Positions 10,820 through 21,554 of a stretch of DNA of 64,000 bases are shown here, piece by piece. Both the position numbers and the translations under genes were made by a program. Positions within the stretch are counted from its first letter, which is position 1. Each line of letters begins with the position of its first letter. The notes under the pieces are model-generated. The model was not told the origin of the DNA. It searched no databases and saw nothing but the letters and a program-made list of their open reading frames with translations. Source of the stretch: Fistulifera solaris (taxonomy: Eukaryota > Bacillariophyta > Bacillariophyceae > Naviculales > Stauroneidaceae); contig AP026123.1 in assembly GCA_030295235.1 (NCBI GenBank), positions 62,001-126,000 of the forward strand, written 5' to 3'.

Positions 10820-12390
10820 ATGCTTTCACAACGGAGGATGCAATCCATTGTGGCGTACTTGTTTGGCTTGACGGCTCTCGTGTACAGTTTTTCGCCGTCA
10901 CAAATGCACCGTACCCATCGCATACGATCCTCACAATTGAATGTAGCAAATGCCTTGTCGTTAAACACAACTCCATTTCCATCTTTTGAGGAAGGAATCA
11001 AGATACCGAAAGTAGGAGTTCTTCTATTGAATTTAGGAGGACCGGAAACGAGTGATGATGTTGAAGGTGGGTAAAAAACGTGCTACTTCTTACTCATCGC
11101 AGTCGTTTCGATCCCTCACACGTACTATTATCATCATTTCTGCCCGTTTCAATAGGATTCTTGTTCAATTTATTCGCTGATCCTGATATCATTCGATTAC
11201 CTGCACCACTAGCACCATTGCAAGGCCTTATTGCCTACTTTATTTCCAAACGACGTGCTCCGAAAAGTCGGGCTGCCTACGAAAGCATCGGAGGAGGATC
11301 ACCTATTTTAAAATACAGCAATGCACAGGCCGATTTGCTGAAGCAATCACTTTCGAAACGATACGGCTTAGATGTACAAACATACATTGGAATGAGATAT
11401 TGGCATCCCTTCACCGAAGAAGCACTCGAACAAATTCGCAAAGATCAAATTGATGCTCTCGTCATTCTGCCGCTCTATCCTCAATTCAGTATCAGTACTT
11501 CGGGAAGTTCATTACGAGTGTTGCAAGAAGAATTTTCAAAAAATGCACCACAATACGGGAATTTAGTTCATACGGTGGTCCCAAGTTGGTACGATCGACC
11601 GGGATACGTCAATGCGATGGCCAATCTCATTCAAAAGGAGCTTGATTCGTATACTCCAGAGGAGATTAACGAAGCGTTAGAGGCCGCGCCCGATCAAAAA
11701 CCGTTGCATGTTCTCTTTTCGGCGCATGGTGTTCCCAAATCGTACATAGAAGCGGGAGATCCCTATCAGAAACAAATTGTTGATTGCGTCGAACAAATCA
11801 AAGCAGTTCTGCCCAGTGATAATGTGGAAGTACATCTTTCCTATCAATCGCGCGTCGGACCTATTGAATGGTTGAGACCTTATACAGACGATGTATTGCC
11901 CGAGCTGGGAGACAAGGGAGTCAAGAACTTGGTAGTGGTTCCGATCTCGTTCGTTAGCGAACATATTGAAACATTGGAAGAGATTGACATTGAATATCGA
12001 GAATTGGCGGAAGAACATGGGGTCACAAATTGGCGGCGGTGTCCGGCGTTAAACACGGATGAGGCTTTCATCGCCGATATGGCTGATCTAGTCTACGAAG
12101 CCCTTCAAGAACCGGCGCAGAGTGTCACAGAAGCTTGTGTGGCCAACAGTGTCTCTGAAATTCGCTTGGAGGATGACATTCGTATGGCTGGCGTGCAAGG
12201 AGTTGGTGCGGAAAGTCCTGTTGTGAGTAGTGCGCGAAGTAGCCTGATGGCTCAACAAACCGGCGGATTGCAATTCACGGAACGAATCACTGCCCGCGTG
12301 GCGATAATGGGTGTCCTCGTGACGATTTTATTGGAACTAGTCAATGGGAAATCGTTCATGCAAATGGTAAAAGGAGGCGGGATATTTTAA
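10820..12390 (+). CDS. hemH: Plastid ferrochelatase with CAB-like C-terminal membrane helix
   Basis: Last step of heme synthesis: inserts Fe2+ into protoporphyrin IX. The family landmarks are KVGVLLLNLGGPETSDDVEG, IGGGSPILKYS, GMRYWHPF, PLYPQFS, FSAHGVPKSYIEAGDPY, SYQSRVGPIEWL and PISFVSEHIETLEEIDIEY (catalytic His and Glu). The start gives a hydrophobic signal (IVAYLFGLTALVYSFS) and a basic region, fitting plastid import. One intron at 11067-11155 (89 bp, phase 1) rejoins DDVEG to FLFNLF. The C-terminus ends with ITARVAIMGVLVTILLELV, a membrane helix like the chlorophyll-binding motif on plant and cyanobacterial ferrochelatases. That tail usually links the enzyme to thylakoid pigment balance. 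Confidence 0.95.
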
Positions 12391-12504
12391 ACATTGTCAT
12401 AAAGTTACAATAATGTTAATTTTTAACGAGAATTTCGAAAGCTTGACTGCATACAAAACTTTATTATGAATACCGTAGGCAATCAAGCGAAAGACATTGG
12501 AGAG

Positions 12505-15318
12505 TCACGAAGCACCCAGTTGCGGTATCCATGAAAACGTGTCGATGATGTCTCTTCCCTGTTCTTTGACAGCCCCATAATTTCCACTGAGCAAAAGGCC
12601 TCCTGATAAAGACAAGTCCACTGGGCAACTCAAGTCCTCCGACATTCGGCTTCGCTTTCGTTTTCCTCCATCCACTTTAACAGTGGAACTCATGTAGGAG
12701 AATGAAAGTTGTGTTGCGCCCGAAAGCTTCCCATTGCATGCAACGATCACTAGCACGGATTGACTGCGAGGGGGGATGTCATACGATCCATTCTCCGCCC
12801 CATGCGTTATCGCCATCCCATCTTGTGGAAGCTGGATGGACAATTGTATGGACACGTAATAATTTTCTGAGCCATTCAATGCCACAAACACGGCACATCC
12901 GTCACAATGAACACATGCCAGAACAGATTCAGGCGCCACGGAATAACATAGCTTGTTTCCGTTTGACAAAATTCGTCTATAGAATCCTTCCAAGGCAGGA
13001 ACATCCATATTGATCCTCGGTATCGAATCAATCACAACTGTTTCGCCACTATAACAAACTAATCTAAAGGGAAACTGCTGACCTTGCTGTCCAGCAAAGC
13101 AAGAGAAAGGAACGCAGCAGTACTGGTACGAATGTTCCAAAAACAATTCGATTGTCGTTTGTCGACGGATACCGACTATGGCACAATCAACAAAAATCCA
13201 TTCATCAGAATCGCAGACTCGTTTGTAGATGAGAAAACACGGATCTGTGTACCAGTATCGAGAAGTCGTGTTGGACCGCTTTTTGGGTTGTATAAGAGTT
13301 ATGTATGCAAGAGTCGATTCGGACGGATTCAGGTTGTAGATTCGTTCGGAAGTGGCCATCACATGATTTCTACCGACAAAAATGCCTTCACTTGAAACGT
13401 GGTGCCAACCCTGAATGAAAGCAAGCAACGAGTTTAGCGAATCAGGAGAATGATGATTTATCCTACCCTCGCGTCAACTTACTTTTCGTGATTTGGCTAC
13501 ATCCAGATGGTGAAATCGCAGGCACATATCTTCAAACGTCATGAAGAAAGTCCCATCGCCTTTTCGGTACGAATGATCACCAATCTTCTTCCGCAATGCG
13601 TGTGTCCATCGTTCACTGCCCGCACTAAAATCTCCTTTCCATTCCCGCTTTCCCCAAGGATTCCGAATTCGTACTAATCGAATCGTTTGACGCTGCTCTA
13701 GTACCTTGACAGACTTTTGTGGATTCTGACTAAAATAGTCGGTGACTTTGGACTGATCACCAACAATCATATCATCTAGTTGGATGACATCGAGAATACT
13801 ATACGCGTGTCCTCCGACAAGTCCATCGCCGCCCCGCGCTGTCGCCACGCCCATAAGAAAGCCTTCACGCTGATAGGTCATCAAAATGGGCCACAGATGC
13901 TCCGCAGCAAACAGTAAATGCGTCTCGGTAGGAGCTCCAGTCAGATCTTGCAATCCTTCCGCAATGAATCCTCCCGACAACTGAGCATAACACCCGTGCG
14001 CTTTCGCGTAAGCCTTTTCTACCAAAGCAGGCCACAATTGCCATTGGAATGCGGCACAAAAGGCGGGAAAGACGAACAGATCTTGTTTCAGCGACAGTCC
14101 ACCTTTTTCTGCCAGTTGTGGTAACGATCGCGTGTTGCGGGTAGAAATCTTTTCCAACACGACGGGTAAATGCGAGTCGACTATCACCGGAGTCCAATTC
14201 CCATCTAAACACAAATTGACTTGATAACACCCTACCGTATTGAGGTCTCGATGCGGCATAATGTTTTCAATCAAATACGATTTTTCTGCTACTGTAGCCA
14301 ATGCAGACAAGAACCAGCAGTTACCAACAGCCCCTTGTCGCACTTGACTGGGGTCAAACGCTGACTTAACCATACAGCAGGGTGTATTGGTGGAATCAAA
14401 TGAATGCCAGTGCAACAATGAATACCGCGTTTGGTATCCTCCAGCGCGACTGCCATCTGGATCCCATTGAAAAAATTACAGCTGGTGCGTTGCAACGGTG
14501 ATTTGGAACTTGCTGAGGAAGGAGTGGATGGTGTTTTCTTCGAAGACGGAGTGCTCGGTTGCGGTGGTGCAAGTTGTTTTTGATACGGATTTCTTATGAC
14601 TTTGTTGTTGGATAGGACTTGTCGCTGTTCTTCATCCTCCTTTTCTTGTGTAGATTGTTCTTCGTTTTCTTCGAGTTCCTTTTGCTCAATCGTAGATACA
14701 ACACGCGCTCTCCGCTTGCGTACCCCGATACGATTTTGACCGCATGTGAGATAGAAACGACCGTAATTCGGACCATCCTTTTGAACGACAGCCGCCGCTG
14801 CTGGAAGACCACATCGACAGCGAATCGTCGCAGCGTCGTTGGGTGTTCGAGAAGCCAGTCGTCTTCCATCAAGCGAAGTAGATGTTGGAGGAAAATCTGG
14901 ATCCACAAAAGATCCTCCCAATGAAGCGGCGGATTGCGAACATAGATGCCATTGTTCGGAAAGTATAACTTTTGTGTTTGTAGGAGTACTTGTGTCATGA
15001 GATTTCTCGTCTTTTTTCTCGAAAGAGGGCACGTGGATTGCTTTTGCGGGTCTCGGTGACTATTTTCTCCTCGTCAACCTTCTTAGCTTGAACTTTTTCC
15101 GTCGCAGAAAGGTAATGATCAATGGCTTGCTCTAAATTGCCTCGAAAGCGTCTTAGTAAAGCGAGAGCACGACTTTGGTCCGAGAAATTCATAATTGCCG
15201 CAAGTTGTGTGGCCTTTCCAATCATTTTGTCATCTTCAAAACTGTCTTTTGTGTGAGAGCTATTCTTTTCGTCTTCGCTTTCGTCGTCAACAATGACAAT
15301 CACTTGCGGTGATGTCAT
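12505..15318 (-). CDS. UBA-GRF zinc finger-calpain (C2 cysteine protease) protein
   Basis: A predicted intracellular protease built from unusual parts. Residues 1-105 hold a UBA-like ubiquitin-binding fold (QLAAIMNFSDQSRALALL). Next is a GRF-type zinc finger, IRCRCGLPAAAAVVQ ... GRFYLTCGQ, whose last part CNFFQWDPDG is separated by about 80 acidic/basic, Ser/Pro-rich residues. The calpain core follows with all three catalytic residues: Cys in QGAVGNCWFLSAL, His in GLVGGHAYSI, Asn in IRNPWGKREWKGDF. After an intron at 13411-13482 (72 bp, phase 0) comes a beta-rich region like calpain domain III. Two one-base breaks, at runs 15012-15017 and 14470-14475, interrupt the frame while domains continue. 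The UBA link to the rest depends on the first of these being an error. Confidence 0.78.
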
Positions 15319-16233
15319 TTTTGTTTGTTTGCAAGCTGCGTTTCCCTAAATCAATCCGCGGCAATCTCCTTTTCATTGAAAGCAACTTTTACGAAGACGA
15401 AACCATCATAGCATGGTACTCCGGGGTAATTTATTGTTATGTTGGATAATAATGAAGGGCACGGAAATAATAACACACGTTGAAGGGCAGTGCAAAATTT
15501 GTTTAGACTACTCCGTGTGTTTTTTTCGATCCTATAATAGGTTTGATTGCGGAGAATTTCCGTCTGTGATTTCTGCTCTAGATTTTTAATAGTGCTTCTT
15601 CAGCTCGCGACTGGTTTTCTCAGTCATCAGTTGATCCAAAACTCTAGAGACACTACACTCTGCGTCACACTACAAAACTGTCTTACAGCCGTCTTCTTTC
15701 TCGTGTCACGTCTCACACTCACACGTCCGTCCTTTTGTAGTTTTATTGCAGACAAATTCTTTGGGGCGACGTGGCCCAGATCATGATGTCATGCTGTCAC
15801 TGCTGAACGCTGATTGGTCAATGGCATGAGGTAACGTGGAACGTGGAACGCGGATCTCCAATTCCGAATCCCCAATCGTACTTCTTTCAGTACCGAGTAC
15901 TACAACTTTACATATACTCGACGCATGGTGACGGACTCGATTATGGTGCCGCGAAATAGGAGCGTCTCGGTCGATGCCAATTGCCACCACATACTCACAT
16001 CATCTTTTGCGACAAATGATGATGTGTTGGATGATTTATCTTGAAAGAAAGCAACACACATTTTTCCTTACTTATGAAATGGAACAACTAATCATTTCAC
16101 AACAACAGCAACGGCAGACGACTTACTTGCGATGTTCTCCTTCTTCTGCCTCTTCGAATCTCTGCAATAACAACTTGACCATGAAAAAGTCAGTTCGATT
16201 CCGACGATCCGAGCAACCAGTGGAAGCAGTCAA
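15319..16233. other. Divergent promoter region, calpain and ankyrin genes
   Basis: About 0.9 kb between two divergent starts. It contains TACTCCG-type motifs (around 15418 and 15510), a short direct repeat of ACGTGGA near 15835-15850 and weak open frames only. A B-box-like string at 16192 has no matching tRNA body. Confidence 0.45.
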
Positions 16234-16840
16234 ATGCATTTTAAAACGATGCGTCGCGCTCAAAGTTGTCAAAAAATCATCACACAAAAGCATGCAATTG
16301 ATCCAGAGAGCCCTGAAGCTTTAGTGCGTCAGTTAGTGGGTGTGAAACGACCTCATCCTACCACCGCATTATTTGTACGAGTTCCCCCCCAGTGAAGAGC
16401 GTTTGCAAGCTTTTACGAACGAAAAAGTCGATGCCGTCCGAAACAACAATGTCGAAACACTGCGTCGGATGCATCAACAGGGAGAAAGTCTTGATGCGTG
16501 CAGTAAGAACGGAGAAAGTTTGTTGCATTTGGCTTGTCGACGTGGGACTATAGAAACGGTGCAGTTTTTAGTCCAAGTCGTGCCGACCACCATTCAAGAT
16601 GAATTGGGACGTACTATTCTGCATGATGTGTGTTGGAGGCCTCGTCCTGATCCTGCTTTGTTCATGGTGGTGTTTCATGCGGTACCACGGTCCTTTCTTT
16701 TGACACCCGATGCTCGTGGGCATACATGTTTCGATTATTGTCGCAAGTCGGAATGGCCTCTTTGGAACGCCTATTTGCAAGAACATTTGCCACGTGAAGG
16801 GCACAATGAAAACGAGGATGGACCCGTTGATCCATTTTAA
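16234..16840 (+). CDS. Ankyrin-repeat protein
   Basis: About 202 residues. The N-terminus (MHFKTMRRAQSCQK) is basic; a linker ESPEALVRQLVGVKRPHP leads into PPSEERLQAFTNEKVDAVR. Ankyrin repeats follow: NVETLRRMHQQGESLDACS, then NGESLLHLACRRGTIETVQF, then GRTILHDVCWRPRPDPALF and RGHTCFDYCRKSEWPLW. Ankyrin repeats bind other proteins; the partner is unknown. The frame breaks by one base at the C7 run 16384-16390, between PP and SEER; removal of one C from the reading would keep the pattern, so a sequence error is likely. The start is the first ATG after an in-frame stop. It converges with the TauD-AKR gene only 78 bases away. Confidence 0.65.
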
Positions 16841-16918
16841 AGCTACTGCTAAACGGTTGCTAAGTCAAAACAATTAATGAAAAATAGAACACTTTGTTCT
16901 TGTCGCTACTTATTTCGT

Positions 16919-18952
16919 TTACTCATAGATCGGATAGAATGTCCCCATTCCTGGTTCACAAAATACACCCGGATCATTGTAACGACGATTGCGATTCAAT
17001 GCATTCAAGGCTTCCATATCCCAAACCGACAAGTAAAAAATCAAAGACAGCACGATTCTCCTTCATCCGTTCGGCGTTGCATGTTTTACTCAAAGGCAAT
17101 GTCTGACGCTGAATCGCCCATCGCAACAAGATTTGCGCTGGCGTCTTATTATGCTGTTGAGCAAGTTTCAAAACCACCGGATCGTTCATCAAGACATCTC
17201 CTTCCTCTGCCATGTTCAATTCCAGGTACGACGATGCTCCGAAGACAGAGAATGCGGTCACACGCAATCCTTGTTCGTGCGCAAATCGGATCAATTTCTC
17301 TTGACTGTTCTGGGGATGCAATTCGACTTGGAGTGTACTGGGACGGATGCGAGCAATCGAACAAATGTGACGCAACAATTGTGTAGAAAAGTTGCAGACA
17401 CCAATGGATCGGCACTTTCCGGCATCCACCAATGCTTCCATATCCTTCCACGTTTGACCAATATCATTTGCAATGGGCACCATCTTACCCTCCAAGTTAG
17501 TCCATTCCGGTGGATACTTGGCTTCAATCGGTACGAATTCCATCGAGATCGGAAAATGGATCAAGTATTCATCGAGATAATCCAATTGTAAATCCTCCAA
17601 TGATTTCTGACACGCCATTTCGACGTGTTGATGAAAGGTGTTCCACAACTTGCTCGTTACAAACAACTCGGAACGCGTCACCAATCCTTCGGCGATCGCG
17701 CGCGCGATTCCTTCTCCGACTTGCACTTCATTCCCATAATCACATGCGCAATCCAAACGACGGTATCCGGCACGGATAGCTTGATAACAAACTTCGGCGC
17801 ATTTATCTTTGGGAACTTTCCAAAACCCGAATACCAGTGGATCTGCGGGTATCAAGGAAGGACGAGCAATTTGATGCAACGGCGGACCCCAGATGCTGGC
17901 CAGCACGCGTCGCGGACCCACAAAAGGATTCCGACTGTGCATGACCAAGGAATTGTGCAATGCCATAATATCTCCCTTTTCCATGAATACATGACCCGAT
18001 GCTGTTGCATAAAAGCCCCAATATCTTCTAGTACAGGATGCGGCATAGGATCCATGTTCCCAAAGCGGAGTGCCTCCAATCGATTGTTGCGAGAATCTTG
18101 CCAACCGAGATAGGCCGCTACAATTGAATTGGCGAAAGCATACTGAAAGAGAAAGTCGGTAGTGACGAGCCGCAAAGCCGGAACCGCTTCCGTAGTGATA
18201 CGAACGGACCCATCGTCGAGCCATTGCCATGAACATCCATCAATTTTCGACAATCGCTCTTCAAGTTGTTGCGGTGTCTGAACATTCCATGTATTTTGAT
18301 AAGAACGTCCAATGGGTGAATTAGGATCATCTTTGGGTGGTAACGTTCGAATGTAACGAGCTCCGTGTGTTTGCAATTGTTCCATGAATTGGGGTGTTGC
18401 TCTTTCGCGTAGCGATACACCGCCGTACTGTCAATAATGGGCGTCTGACCTCCTTGACTGGGCGGAACATCGCAATAGAAGAAGATATATCGCGGAGGAT
18501 TGGGCGTTTGTGCGAGTTCATGATGAAAGGGAATCGGTTGCTCCGGTGGACTAAGAAGTGAAGGAGGAAAACAAGAAAACAGAATCAGGAACAGCGTCAG
18601 ACACTCGCTTAGGGGCCTTCTAAGAAACAACCGACGCACCTTTCATTTGCTGTAAAATGATATCCTTTCCAGCTGTCACAGGAATGACAGTCCTGGGAGC
18701 AGCTCCTCCAAAATAATGATAATGTTCGAGTTGTAAGTCGACGAGAAATGACCCAAAGTCTTCGACCGTCAACGGCTCTTCTCCTTCGTCGGACGCCGCT
18801 GAAATAATCAGAGCTTTGTGTTGATTCATCAATGCAACGAAACGATCCGGTGTCATTTCGGAGCGATTTATCGAAAAGGACGGAAAAGTACCATCATTAG
18901 GAGCCGTTGATGTTCCTTTTCCGTGAAGGATGCTTTGTAAGTGCAGTTTCAT
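16919..18952 (-). CDS. TauD-type dioxygenase fused to aldo/keto reductase
   Basis: One gene carries two enzymes. The first ~360 residues are a TauD/clavaminate-synthase-like Fe(II)/2-oxoglutarate dioxygenase: AAPRTVIPV, then PIPFHHELAQTPNPPRY (Fe ligands His and Glu of an HxE motif), then ALHNSLVMHSRNPFVGPRRV (distal His and 2-oxoglutarate Arg). The same unbroken frame (16974-18236) continues through IWGPPLHQIARPSLIP into an aldo/keto reductase: GYRRLDCACDYGNE (Asp and Tyr), VTSKLWN (Lys), YLIHFPI (His), and a C-terminus with RNRRYNDPG ending in YPIYE. An intron lies at about 18551-18635. One-base breaks at runs 17035-17040, 17974-17976 and 18391-18394 interrupt the frame; homology continues across each. 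TauD enzymes often release aldehydes, so reduction by the partner is a plausible role (inference). Confidence 0.82.
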
Positions 18953-19220
18953 TGCGATAATTTAGAATTATGAGAGCAGGACGCGACAACGCGAAACAGA
19001 ACGACAGGAAGTGAAGGATAGGAAGCAAGAGTTCGCCTTTAGAAGGAGGTCCTGTGTATTGTTTCTCCGAAACGGATTTTGTTCGCAGTTTGCACCGTTT
19101 GTGATGCAATGCAGAATGCGTGCGGGTTTGCTAGTTGCGAGAGTTCACGAAGGTGTCACAAATATAACGGTAAATAACGCCATTCGGTACTATACAGCAA
19201 AAGTGTTAGTTTACAGACAA

Positions 19221-19244
19221 CACGACTGCACATCAGTCATGAAT
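19221..19244 (+). repeat. Dispersed palindromic motif, copy 1
   Basis: CACGACTGCA, three bases, then CAGTCATGAA, an imperfect inverted pair (GACTG/CAGTC). Related copies lie at 19458-19480, 52008-52032 and, on the other strand, 58683-58705, all in non-coding DNA. Confidence 0.5.
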
Positions 19245-19457
19245 CACATTTTTGAACATGATGATTCATTCCACATACACCACCTTTCATCCATCTTGCA
19301 CTCTGAACAAGCTCAATCCATTTGTTAGATACTGCACTTATCTTTAGTACGGAGTAACATTTTTAATCTTAGAATAGGATGAATCTCTGTGACGATAATG
19401 CTTGTGGTTCGTTTAACTCCGTATTTAGTATAGACCCAAAGTGTTGGCCGTTTTCGC

Positions 19458-19480
19458 CACGACTGCATTGCAGTCATGAA
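19458..19480 (+). repeat. Dispersed palindromic motif, copy 2
   Basis: CACGACTGCATTGCAGTC followed by ATGAA; here the core GACTGCA/TGCAGTC is a nearly perfect palindrome. See the copy at 19221. Confidence 0.5.
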
Positions 19481-19710
19481 GCTGCTGTCATCAAATAATC
19501 ATCAATAGCATCAATAGCCACCTGCTACTATACTGTACGCTATACCAGGTACGTATAAGCTCTGCCTAAACTGAGTCACAACAGCGACTGACAACAATGA
19601 GAACAAACACATCATTGAAATTAATCAACCCGACGACCAACAAAAGGCTTCAAGATTTGTGTTTGTCTTTTCATCCTTTATTATAGCAACTTACTTCAAT
19701 TTCTTTACAA

Positions 19711-20397
19711 ATGATTCTCTCGTTGCGGATCACCAGTATTCTCGCTGCTCTTTTGGTCGGCACCCATCAAGCAACCGCGTATCAATCAATGATGGCAGTT
19801 CCTTCGACTTCTTTCTATCCCAAAAACACATCGTTGCATATGAAACGCGGTCGGGGAAGCTTAGGACGTGAAGTTTCAGGAAACAGTTCATCAAACTCCG
19901 CGAAAAACAAGGGGATGGGTAGTAAAGATTCCGGTTTCGCTTCTTTGAATAGCAATATACCTTCTCGATGGTGCACTGTACCCAAAGGACAAGCACTACC
20001 GACAGAAGAAAACAAAGTCACTTTATTGAACACCAACCTTCCGACATTGATTGACAAGGGCATCAATCCGACAGGTGCTGTCAGTGTCTTGAAATACAAC
20101 AACGACATGTACTGCTTTAGTGTCAACTGCCCTTGTTGCAAAATTCCTCTCACCAAGGCCACTGCCAGAGATAAGGATGTGTTGGAATGCAATTTCTGCA
20201 AATCGACCTATAGTTTAACGACCGGTCAGCGATTGGAAGAAAATAACAGTAACAAGGGTCTCTTTGGTGGTATTGTGCAGTCGGTATTGAGCAGCAGTCC
20301 CGACAACAAAGGTCCTTTGCAGTTGTATCAGTTGGGAGAAGATGCGAATGGAAAGTTGCTCATTGATCCGACGCCCGGGTCGGGTGCAAGTAAGTAA
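19711..20397 (+). CDS. Plastid-leader protein with Rieske-like four-cysteine fold
   Basis: 228 residues. The leader MILSLRITSILAALLVGTHQATAYQS looks like a signal peptide followed by a transit region, so plastid import is likely though the residue after the cut is not the usual phenylalanine. The core VSVLKYNNDMYCFSVNCPCCKIPLTK ... DVLECNFCKSTYSLTTGQRLEE has the spacing of a Rieske domain, but the usual C-x-H and C-x2-H pairs are replaced by C-x2-C (CPCC) and C-x2-C (CNFC). It could therefore hold zinc or a rubredoxin-type iron and not a Rieske cluster. The exact function is unknown. It converges with the next gene, 104 bases away. Confidence 0.75.
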   Translation: MILSLRITSILAALLVGTHQATAYQSMMAVPSTSFYPKNTSLHMKRGRGSLGREVSGNSSSNSAKNKGMGSKDSGFASLNSNIPSRWCTVPKGQALPTEENKVTLLNTNLPTLIDKGINPTGAVSVLKYNNDMYCFSVNCPCCKIPLTKATARDKDVLECNFCKSTYSLTTGQRLEENNSNKGLFGGIVQSVLSSSPDNKGPLQLYQLGEDANGKLLIDPTPGSGASK

Positions 20398-20501
20398 CCT
20401 AACATAGTAAGAACCGTAATTAATTAAAGTCAAGCGACAAAAAGAGTCATAAAGCTGTATTGACGTAACATATTCGCATTTTTATATAGATTGTCAAATC
20501 A

Positions 20502-21074
20502 TTACTCGGCAGAAGTATTAGGCTTGACCGAAGATGCATCCACAGGACTCAACAAGGTCGAAATCCAGTTCCCCAACGACAAACCCGCTTCTTTCGGTTT
20601 TCCCTTGACAGCAACTTCCACTGGATCATCCGGATACACTTTCAAGTTGAAACCAAATTCAAATTCGGCTTCAAAGCCGCGCAATTTGGGATATGTACGC
20701 ACAATGGCCGCTTTCAAATCATTTTCATTCGCATAAATAGCATCCGATACTTGACTTCCCCTCGGCACCGCAATGGCACCACAGGGCAACCAGGCCTTGT
20801 CGTCGGAACCAAATTGACGCACAAAGATGGAATATTCTTGGCCCGTCTTGGCCAATTCGTCGTAACGTTGACGTTCGGCTTCACGTTTGATTTGTCCTTC
20901 TGATTTGACTTTCGGTGCGGGCTTATCTCCAAAGCCTTTACTTTGTGCAAGTGATGTAGTAGTGACAGGGGCGGTTGGTGTGATAGTAAAGGCTGTTGTT
21001 GTCGTGCTTGACAAAAGCATGCAAGCGGCTGCCGAGAAAAGGAAAAACGAATGGGGTTGTTTCAAAAGATTCAT
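20502..21074 (-). CDS. Plastid-targeted protein, HHL1-like (tentative)
   Basis: 190 residues. The leader MNLLKQPHSFFLFSAAACMLL followed by STTTTAFTI is a classic diatom plastid presequence with phenylalanine after the predicted cut. The mature part begins basic (KPAPKVKSEGQIKREAERQRY) and holds a compact domain: ELAKTGQEYSIFVRQF, WLPCGAIAVPRGSQVSDAIY, YPKLRG and FNLKVYPDDPVEVA. This pattern recalls the HHL1-like family of land plants, linked to photosystem II repair, but the assignment is from memory and uncertain. It is a single intact frame. Confidence 0.75.
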   Translation of the reverse strand: MNLLKQPHSFFLFSAAACMLLSSTTTTAFTITPTAPVTTTSLAQSKGFGDKPAPKVKSEGQIKREAERQRYDELAKTGQEYSIFVRQFGSDDKAWLPCGAIAVPRGSQVSDAIYANENDLKAAIVRTYPKLRGFEAEFEFGFNLKVYPDDPVEVAVKGKPKEAGLSLGNWISTLLSPVDASSVKPNTSAE

Positions 21075-21554
21075 TTCGAAAAGAGAGCCGGTTGCAGGAA
21101 GAAGATTTTAGATACGGAGTAGTAGAAGAATGTGATTAGAGGGAAAAGTAACACAACTCTTTATACTTTCATCCGCAAACTTCGTCAGCAGAGCAACGAA
21201 ATCATCATCACAAAAAACGCAACAGACATCATTCTCACTTTTTCGGTGTTTTGCCGCGATGATGCAGCCGACACGTCATGCCGTCCTCCCTATGTGAATA
21301 CACCGGAGCGACAGCAAGCCTACTCAAGAGACTAGAGTACTCCATCACTATACCATAAATAGAAGATTACTTTTTTGGACAACGACTCACTCAAATGTTT
21401 TCAGTCCCGGAAGTGGTCGAAGGCATTATTGTGCGCATTGCATTATTTGCTGCATGCCTCTTTTATACTGGTACGGTACGGTACGGTACATGCTTCTGCT
21501 ATCGTTCCTTCATCTTACGTGTATTCCTTTCTCGTTACAATTCCTTAATTAAGA
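21075..21554. promoter_or_regulatory. Divergent promoter region, HHL1-like and YIF1 genes
   Basis: 480 bases between two divergent start codons. It includes TACGGAGTAG near 21114, GAGTACTCCAT near 21335 and a short GGTAC repeat at 21472-21487 (GGTACGGTACGGTACGGTAC). No defined promoter element could be assigned. Confidence 0.45.

Larger units (their letters stand above)
18953..19710. other. Divergent promoter region
   Basis: About 760 bases between the TauD-AKR and small plastid-protein starts. It contains two copies of the motif CACGACTGCA-N3-CAGTCATGAA (19221-19244 and 19458-19480, the second with slight change) and TACTCCG/TACCAGGTA-type strings. The weak frame 19011-19328 has no recognisable features and I leave it out. 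Confidence 0.5.

Noticed and set aside
16192-16202. B-box-like GTTCGATTCC
   Set aside because: It has no A-box or cloverleaf upstream.
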